A stretch of 64,000 nucleotides of DNA from Sorghum bicolor (taxonomy: Eukaryota > Streptophyta > Magnoliopsida > Poales > Poaceae). Numbering within the stretch: position 1 is the stretch's first letter; each line of letters starts with the position of its first letter. The notes under the pieces were generated by a model that was given only the letters and a program-made list of their open reading frames with translations, was not told where the DNA came from and ran no database searches. A program made the position numbers and the translations under genes. The DNA is taken from positions 60,258,407 through 60,322,406 of the forward strand of contig NC_012876.2 in assembly GCF_000003195.3 (NCBI RefSeq), in the 5' to 3' direction. Below, piece by piece: positions 55,758 through 64,000 of this stretch.

Positions 55758-57936
55758 ATGTGGGGTAGCACCGACGGTGGAACGCCGGAGGTCACCCTCG
55801 AGACCTCCATGGGCGCCGTCACTGTTGAGGTACCTCCCCTCTCTCCCCTCGGCTGCATCCCCTCTCTTTCCACCTCTCCCTTTGCGGCTGGGCCCTTCGC
55901 TTCTACTTCATGGTTGATGCTGATGGTCCTACTCGATCCGTAGATGTACTACAAGCACGCGCCCAAGACTTGCCGGAACTTCGTCGAGCTCGCGCGTCGC
56001 GGCTACTACGACAACGTCATCTTCCACCGCATCATCAAGGTATCTCCTGAGTTTCTTCTTTGGTTGTGTTGTCTGATCTTGGGTACTTAATGAGTGGGTG
56101 CTGTTCTTGTGCCTGCTTAGGATTTCATTGTGCAAGGTGGGGATCCTACTGGAACCGGCAGAGGTGGCGAGTCCATATATGGGTGAGCAGTCTGTTCACT
56201 ACCCTTGATTTATTCTTGAATCAACGACTATGTTGTTTGCACAGTTGATTTTGGATGCTAGTCTGCAGCAACAATAGATGTGTATACCCAGTATTCGATG
56301 GAGTATAAAGCATAGTGCTGGGAAGGAGAAAAAAGGGCTGGTTACTCCCTTTGTACAACATTTCAGTGGCCTATTCCCACTGATTTTGCCGTTGTTATCT
56401 ATGTGTGTTAGTTTTTGATCAATGATTGCATCGTCACATTGGTTTTTTTTAGAAAGGACGGCAAAAGTTTTGCCGTGATTTTTATTAGATGTTACATTAG
56501 TCAAGTGAATGCTATCTTACAACAGCAATATGTGTTGTGTTGGGAAAGATTAACTACTCTGCTTGTACAATATTTCAATGGCCTTAATACCACCGTTTTT
56601 GGGCTGCTAGCTTGGTCAAAAGCTAATTTGCTAGATAGCTGGTAACATGTTTCTTTTCTTGGGCCAGCTGTAAGATGAAACTGTCTCTGCTATTCTCTCT
56701 CTTTAGTTGTGAATTTGTGATCCTGTCTAAAATTGGTGCTCTTGCTGCTGTTGCTTTCTTTGCAGAGCAAAGTTTGAGGATGAGATAAAGTCAGAGTTGA
56801 AGCACACTGGAGCTGGAATTCTGTCCATGGCAAACGCTGGCCCAAATACAAATGGAAGCCAGTTCTTCATAACTCTTGCGCCTTGTCAGTCACTTGATGG
56901 TAAGGATAGGTGTTTGCTTTTTTCTTGTCTGATTACTTTGACCTGTGCCAACCTTTTCATTTGCGTGCTGAAAAACATGGCGACTAACTGATTAAGTATA
57001 TTTTTTTGGTGGTGTGCGCATATGAGCTGTAAAAAAAGACATTTCAATATTTTGGTCCTTTTTAATAATGGGACCATAAAGAAAGCTGATAAACTATAGA
57101 GAAGAAATGGTGACTAAAACTGAGTTAATTAAATTTAAAAGTTTTGAAAGACATAAGTCATCGGAGCTAATACAAACAGTTTAGAGATCATGATGACTAC
57201 ATAACTGTTCTTTTTACTTCCCACTACTGTTTTTATCTGATATATTGAACGTTAGGAGCTCTTCCCTCTTGAAATGTTAGTTGCCAAATCTGAATTTAGT
57301 GTGGTAGATGTATAGCATTTGGGATGAACTTTTCTTCATTTACTATGCTTGCAGATTCATACAATTAACATGATGTAATGTTCCAGGGAAACATACAATT
57401 TTTGGGAGGGTATGCAGAGGAATGGAAATTGTTAAGCGCCTTGGTAGTGTGCAGACTGACAAAAATGACAGGTAATACTTTGCATCTGATCTCTACTGAA
57501 GAGAAGGTTTTTACTTAGGGCATTGGCATAGGTGCATCGCAGGTCGCAGCATATAGTGTGCAACTGTGCATGGCAAGTTTCTTGATATGTGTTTGTTTTG
57601 GCCTGTGTATTTAAATGAGCACTATGGCACAATTGATTTCTTACTAAAGAAGAAGACCTGCATTGCACCCTTACAACCATTGATTAGGAAGTTGCATCGG
57701 ATGTATTGTATGATGTATGGTGCATGATGATTAGACACTAGTCTATATAGTATATATCCCTGTTTTCTGGAATACCATGTTTCTCCTTTTTTTGGTCTGA
57801 TAGGAAAACCTCCTGTTTTGGTCAATGATGTCTGAATCTGATCCCTGTTTACGTCCGCTGAACTTTCTTTCTTACCTTTGTTGGTTTCAGGCCTATCCAT
57901 GAAGTGAAAATCTTGCGAGCCATCGTCAAAGATTGA
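55758..57936 (+). CDS. CYP18-2: Cyclophilin-type peptidyl-prolyl cis-trans isomerase (PPIL1 orthologue, EC 5.2.1.8)
   Basis: Six exons, join(55758..55829, 55944..56039, 56121..56182, 56766..56899, 57387..57471, 57891..57936), 164 residues, all phases consistent. It matches the single-domain, leaderless cyclophilin that in human (PPIL1) and Arabidopsis (CYP18-2) joins the spliceosome. Active-site landmarks: [19 protein letters not shown] (catalytic Arg), [19 protein letters not shown], and [10 protein letters not shown]. The position of the cyclosporin-contacting Trp is Ser (CQSLDGKH), so drug affinity should be low; the Arabidopsis protein, as I recall, has Ser too. No targeting signal; nuclear/cytosolic location inferred from the family. 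The start ATG gives the usual length. Confidence 0.95.
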
Positions 57937-60337
57937 AGCATTGCCCAGATGTAACTCGAATGTTGGTTTAGGCTTAGTAATGGCCCCGTTCATGTAAGTT
58001 GCGCCATGTTAGTTGCGCGGACCTTTGGGAAAAGATGAAAGATACAGCTAGTTCCGGCCTGTATGACTCTCAGTCCCTCCATCCGCCTGACCTGAAAACC
58101 TACCTGATGAGTAGATTGTACCTTTTGAGCAAGGTGTTTGAAACAACTTATACGTATGCGTCTGTGGTTGAGTTTTTCTGCATGGAGTATGCTGCGGAAA
58201 CATTATTATTGTAGCATGGGTTCACCCAATATTTGTCCTCGTTGATGTGATGGTCAGCCAGTTCAAAAACTATCTATAAACACTTATGGTATGAAGATGG
58301 AAAACTGGTATGGGAGATGAATTCTGGTTCAAAAACCCGGCAAAACACTTTTGATTCCAGCTGCCCCAATACTATCAGGATCTTTTCGTTTCTATCCTCG
58401 TATTGTCAATTGCTGACGAATTTCTGAATGGTTTTATTGTCCCTAGTTGCCGAAAAGGGAAAAGTTCTATTGTTCTCTCCAAAAATACTACTACGTACTT
58501 AAATTTCTTTGTATTTTCAAAGACGTTAATGGAAGCTTCCGCCTTGAGGGTTGAGGCACAACTATTTGTGTGCGCGTGTGAGTGGACATGGTGAAGTTTT
58601 TTTTTTCCCTACCACGACATATACTTCCAACATTCCAGATTGTAAATTGTTCTTAGTTTTTTAGATACGTAATTTTTACTATGATCTAGACATAATGTAT
58701 ATCTTATAGATGTGTAGCAAATGCTATGAATTTTGGACGGATGGAATATTTTACTATTAGTGTTTAGTTGTCAAGAATCTGCTCTTGTGCTCCCAGAAAG
58801 TTACAATTGATGCACTCGTCAGTAATTAAGGCCTTGTTTAGTTGCAAAATGGACACTGTAGTATTTTCGTTTGTATTTGACTAATATCGTCCAATCATGG
58901 ACTAACTAGGCTCAAGATTCGTCTCGTAAATTATATGTAAATTGTGCAATTATTTATTTTTTATCTATATTTAGTGCTTCATGCATAAGCCGTAGGATTC
59001 GATGTGACAGAAAATCTTGAAATTTATTTTAAAACTAAACAAGGCCTAATATTCTGTATGGAGCATCTGCACGGCCTGCCATGGCGGTTTGCACGCCCTA
59101 ATCCACATGCAGGCAGGTAGGCACTTCAACACATTGCCATGCTGCAGCCATGCTACTCAGCCCAACAACAGAACATAAAAACCCAGGCCCTATTCACTGA
59201 GACTCACGGGTCAAGCGAAGCCCAGCAGGCTTAGGCTGGGCCCGTAGACCGGGCACATGACTCTGGATGAGGACATGCTCGAGGTGATGAAAGGTCCATG
59301 GCCAGGCACATGACTTGGCTGAGGACATGCTTCAGGAGGTGAAGGTGCATGTTCGAGCACATGTGGTGGCCATGGCGATCTGGGAGCACTGAGGGAGATG
59401 GCCATGGTGGTCGGAGGGCTTAGAGGCGGCGTGCTCAATTCGGCCAATAACATGTGCTCAAGAAGATAAAAGTGGCAGTTGGTATAGGCCCTAGCTCATT
59501 GGAGGAGATGCGAACTCTTTTCTTACTTGAGAAGAGATGGAGGAGATATTGGTGACAAAAAAAAAATAAAGAGGATGTACTGATGTAAAGAAAAGGACTC
59601 ATCTCTCTAATAGTTCTATAGGGACGAGTAATATTAGGATGTTGTTCGAGATGCTCTAAACACTGTTGAATAAAACAAGCGAAGGCTCAATTGTCGGCGA
59701 CCACTCTGGCCACAACGTCCCCACCCAACCCCACTACCCTGGCAAGCGGCCGCGCCACCCTGCTGCAGTCTCAACCGCGCAGATTCCCCTTCTACGACGT
59801 CGATAAGTAGGTCCCCTAACTCTCAAACCTTAACACCGGCGAGCTCCGACGGCTAATGGGTTCGTGGGACGCACCATCCGCGCTCTCCGCACGCAACCAG
59901 TCACGTTGAGGTAGCAGCGGCTGCTGCTCAGTCATGCTGGTCAGTAACCAGCAAAACCTCCTCATAAATCACCAGGTACGAGAGACTGATACCATGACAT
60001 CCTGTTGGAACTGCCTCGGTTAATAGACTCTTCAAGTTGTTTCACTGTCATATTTCTACTACATATACAACCAGCGCCTTTGTCCTTTTGTTTCTAATAC
60101 TGCAACTCAAGTTACCATATCATGAACCTACACAGGGGTAAAGCTCTACAAATCAAACTCTATAAGCTTGTACCCACATTTTAATTATCTTACATTTGCC
60201 TACGAGTCACAGTGTCAATCAGACACCCGGAGCTTACCTCCTCTCCCTCCCTCTAAACACAGATATCACTCACATCAATCAACCTACAGTATATCAGTAT
60301 CGGTCTGCATCAATGGAGCATGCCGTCTTCTTGGTCA
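57937..60337. other. Intergenic, convergent 3' flanks of CYP18-2 and SPY
   Basis: Starts with the CYP18-2 3' UTR. A Stowaway-like relic lies at about 58,620-58,750 and a complete MITE at 58,830. The GC-rich stretch at 59,680-59,890 (resembling coding-like plant DNA) has no lasting frame or recognised motif. The last 150-200 bases are probably the SPY 3' UTR. Confidence 0.5.
58830..59046. mobile_element. MITE, GGCCTTGTTTAG family, complete
   Basis: 217 bases. Ends GGCCTTGTTTAGTT and AACTAAACAAGGCC are perfect inverted repeats, with TAA directly on both sides. The interior matches the 10804 and 46056 copies (tagtattttcgtttgtatttgac, gattcgatgtgacag). Confidence 0.88.
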
Positions 60338-63300
60338 TTAGCCGCTGTTGCCATTTGCTTCGCATTTTGCAGGAGCAGGTGAATCGGGCGATCTCACACC
60401 ATTTGCCATTATTGGGGGCTGCTTATCTTCCTCCACAGTCACGCCTGCTCTCTGTGCTTTCAGATCTGCAAGCTTCTCAGAGGTCTTGTCTGAGTCTGGC
60501 TTATTGACAACAGGATGTTCCTCTAACAGTTCTAAGCGCCTGAGAGATGGTACGTCTCCATCACAATACCTGCGCCACATGTCCCTGTATGCGGCTTCCA
60601 GGCCACGGGTGAATTTCTCTCCATCACAGACGGGTGACTTCATCATCAGCTCCCGGAGACTCATTCTCAGTTCTTGCAAGGCATTCACATCTGATGCCAA
60701 ACCCAATGCTAAGCTGACATACTCATCCTCAGTTTTGGCAACCAGCCTCCCCAACCCTACAACAGAGGGGGAAAGACAAAACATCAACCCATAGACCACA
60801 GTTGCATTTGGATAATAAATACCATTTGGCAGTGCAAGGAAAATGGCCTTTTTTGATAGCTAGAAGATTTACTAACTATTAGTAGGTTAAGTAAAACATT
60901 ATCTTATTCAGATAATACATGCTAAGTATAACAAAAATAAAAAGCAGGCCACGGAAAAGTGAACCTTTGATACAACCTCTACAAATAGATGAAAACGTAA
61001 CATTCAGTTACTTACCAACTTTGCTGAGCAGGCTAACACCAACATTATGAGCATGAACAGCACCAGCCATTGTAACACATGGAACCCCCATGTATAAAGA
61101 TTCACATGTAGTCGTAGTGCCAGCATACGGAAATGTATCCAGGCTGCACAAACAAATAAAACCATTCAGATGCTGTTTCAAGTAACAACAAAAATGTCAT
61201 TCAGAGAAAAAAAGACTGCCATAAACTCAGCCTACAATCAATGATAGTATGACACAACTGCTCACCTGATGTCCATCAAGGAATACGCCTGCATGTGATC
61301 ATGATTCAGATGGATGAGTGGCAACAGATCAACCCGTAATGACTCCAAACCCAACTCCTCTAGTGTGGACAAAAATTTCTGTCTTATATTCTCACAGCAG
61401 AATGGCTTGCACTTAACCACAAGCCTGGAGTTAGGGACTGCACATAATATTCTGGCCCAAACTTGCAATACTTTCGGTGTAATCTGTAAAGAAAATAAAA
61501 CTAATTTGAGTGATTCAGCACAAAAGCAAATCTTTCAAGTATTAATTGTCACCTTTGCTAGATTGTTAAAGCTCCCAAAAGTGACGAAACCATTTGAAAT
61601 TGCTGGTGTTGGACAAATGGGCCCAGCTTCTGGGGAAGGAGTATAACAAAGAAAGCTTTCAGGAAGGCGCACCAACTCTTCAACATGCCTGCAGACAATT
61701 GCTGCTATGAGCTTCTACATGTCTGAGGATAGAAAACTACATGCTGGAATAACTGTGACTGCAAGATGAGCATGTCTTACTTTTGTTTTGTAATAGGTGG
61801 ATCAGCCAATGAGTCTGAGATTCGGTAGTCAATTGTTGGCAAACCTGTTGTATTGGGGTAGCCAATCCAGGTAACCTGTAAGAGCATACAATTCAAGGTT
61901 CAAACAAAGCATGCTGATCAGACAAAGAATAAATGTTGCTCCTGTGAGAACATTTCTGAAAATAATGGGGAAACAGATATGCATCATGGAGCGCCAAACT
62001 ACCTGAATAGGAGCAGGTCGGCATGCCATTGTTCCTAACTTATTATTTGCAGTGTGACCAGTAAGTTCCACAAGTATGTCCACTTTATCCTCCCTTACCA
62101 AGCTAGCAACCCTCTTTTCATCAATACCATATATATCTCTCCACAATCCACCCTTTTTCAACACCCTATCCTTGAATCTAAGTGTCTTGGCATCTGCCTA
62201 AATAATCATCAATGAAAGAAAATGTGAGTGAAAAATGATTAAACAAAGTGTCATGAAAAAGGACAAAGGAAACCATGAAGTTTGCATGCTCAAAAAAAGG
62301 ACAAAGGTCACTAAATATATCTCATGTTTTGATTTTTTTTTTAAAAGGATCATCTGTACACTTCAACATAAATTTTGGATCCTAATAAAGAAAGTGGCCT
62401 AATAAATTGATGGCTTAAAGTGTGTACAATCCATAAAATTAGGTAAGAGGAAAAGGAACAGTTTTCTATACCTTGACAACACCAGAGTAGACAACCACTT
62501 TGCAATTTGTGTAGTCATGGTGTGTAAGGGGAGCTTCAATGAAGTAGGACACAGAATGAGTAAAATAATCAGGAGACAAATAACCGATTATCAATGGGCG
62601 ATCAGCAACTTTTGTGTTATCCCAACATGTATATTGTGGATACAATTTCATAAAGCGTTTTCCCCACTCCCTGTAAAACAAATAAAAGACAGTGAACAAT
62701 CCTGCTGATATTTAGCTCATGGAAACAAAGGCAATGCTAACATAAACATGTCGAGCCTATTGTAAATAGTGAACAAAATGACCTGTGAGCTTCATAAAGC
62801 TTGTCATCTGAGCCCTCGTCGATATAGTTCATTGCAAGCAAACGGTTCTGTAAACGAATTAGCATGCAACTTTGTCACATAACAGGACAAATGTAAGCGA
62901 TATGGTCAGCCATTGAAAAAATATACAAAAGTTATAGAAAAGTAAAAAGACATACTTCCAACCAAAAGCAAAGTTTAAGTAATGAAATTCGTTCCAGAAT
63001 GATAAAGATGTGATAGTATAATTATTCAGATGTGCAATATCTACCCATGGCTGTTTACCAAACTGCCAAGCTTATTTAAGATTTATTAGTGATAATTTCT
63101 GATGTAATCAAATCTTTAACTACAACATAAAGCAGCACAAAAAAAATATAATGAGCATAACTGAGGGGTACCTGGCCGGCATTTCGTGAATCAGGATCTA
63201 TCTGAAGGCATCTCTCGTAAGCATGAATTGCTAAAGTAATACTACCAGCGTCTCTGTAAAGAACACCTAGGATGACAAAGAAAAATGATGAAATACAGTT

Positions 63301-63966
63301 AATAACTCTGATAAAATAATTTTAAGTTATCTTGCAATTTGGGGTTCATAAACAAATACGATATTATTATTACAAAAAAAGGTGAGCACTGAGCAGAAAG
63401 GCCTATGATTTGACATGCCCACATCTTACAAGGTGACTCTTATAGCAGAAAACTATATATCAAACATGACATTTTAAGCATCTGCACAGCACTGGCGGGT
63501 TATTCATTACCTAGATTATTATATGCTTCAGCATATGTGGGATTTGCATGTATGGCCTTCTCAATCATACTTGCAGCAGAATCCATCTTACCCTATATAA
63601 ATATAAGCATATTTGAGTAGGCTAAAAGAGCAAAGTAACCAGAAAAACAAAAGAGGAGTTGTGCAAGAGAAATTTGATAACAGAGGAACAGACCTGAACA
63701 GTATAGACAACTCCAAGGTTATTTAGTGACTGAGCGAAAAGTGGCTTAATTGACAGTGCCATCTGAAAACATTAAAGAAAAAGGAAAACAAATTAATATT
63801 TGCCCACAAAAAAACTGAAAGCAAGAGCAAAATTAGTTTCACTTACTTGATAACATTCAACAGCTTTGTCAAGGTTATCTCTATCCTTGTATATTACTCC
63901 TAAATTGTTGCACGCTTCCGCACAGCGAGGATTGAAGTGCAGAGCAAGCTCGTAAAAGACAATTGC
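60338..63966 (-). CDS. SPY: SPINDLY, nuclear/cytosolic O-fucosyltransferase with TPR repeats (3' part)
   Basis: Twelve exons in the window, complement(60338..60756, 61016..61143, 61266..61483, 61553..61688, 61781..61875, 62003..62197, 62472..62670, 62783..62847, 63172..63266, 63511..63592, 63694..63762, 63847..63966), all in phase; the 5' exons lie beyond 64,000. TPR units are visible from [20 protein letters not shown] through [40 protein letters not shown] and [20 protein letters not shown]. The glycosyltransferase-41 region follows, with [46 protein letters not shown] and [23 protein letters not shown] was first viewed as an O-GlcNAc transferase and is now known as a protein O-fucosyltransferase that activates DELLA repressors of gibberellin signalling. 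The C-terminal tail is polar and divergent, as in other grasses. Confidence 0.95.
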
Positions 63967-64000
63967 CTTCACATGATTCAGAAAAATGTAATCTTCAGCT

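Noticed and set aside
59680..59890. GC-rich stretch as a possible gene
   Set aside because: No continuous frame, no splice-compatible exons with recognisable motifs.

Overview
The window is nuclear DNA of a grass, most probably a panicoid such as Sorghum (inferred from protein similarity, the GC-rich first exons and the MITE families; no species can be proven from the sequence alone). It is gene-bearing euchromatin, not a prokaryotic or organellar segment. Genes have GT-AG introns, and every complete model below keeps an open reading frame through all junctions (exon phases were checked by hand).

Layout: 0.1-2.3 kb holds a 2-oxoglutarate/Fe(II) dioxygenase gene (minus). 2.4-13 kb is accessory DNA with MITEs, an AT microsatellite, an Ulp1-protease-like fragment and a broken zinc-knuckle/DUF4283-type gene. 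13.1-19.95 kb is a ten-exon HESO1-like terminal nucleotidyltransferase (minus). 20-27.7 kb is repeat-rich, with a 3 kb degenerate tandem array and a LINE fragment nested in a MITE. 27.8-30.0 kb is a coiled-coil protein gene (plus). 31.15-32.0 kb is a small charged protein gene (minus). 33.1-37.57 kb is plastid dihydroxy-acid dehydratase, 14 exons (minus). 41.7-44.0 kb is a signal peptide peptidase-like aspartyl protease (plus). 46.3-46.7 kb has an exon-1 pseudogene copy beside an intact tRNA-Val(CAC). 49.6-50.8 kb is chlorophyllase (plus). 52.0-52.4 kb is a Ty3/gypsy RNase H fragment. 53.3-54.35 kb is a small two-exon gene (minus), with a broken tRNA-Val copy upstream. 55.76-57.94 kb is the cyclophilin CYP18-2 (plus). 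60.3-63.97 kb is the 3' two thirds of SPINDLY (minus), which runs off the right edge.

The genes are ordinary housekeeping or hormone/metabolism loci and do not form a functional cluster: branched-chain amino acid synthesis (DHAD), chlorophyll breakdown (CLH), intramembrane proteolysis (SPPL), spliceosome-associated prolyl isomerisation (CYP18-2), gibberellin signalling (SPY), RNA tailing (HESO1-like) and specialised or hormone metabolism (2OGD).

I found no new multi-gene system. The most informative structures are a partly triplicated small-gene/tRNA-Val block, in which a Stowaway insertion can be compared with an empty-site copy and a tRNA gene was lost by a deletion followed by a Tourist-type MITE insertion; a coding minisatellite in the nucleotidyltransferase; and the 22.9-26.2 kb degenerate array.
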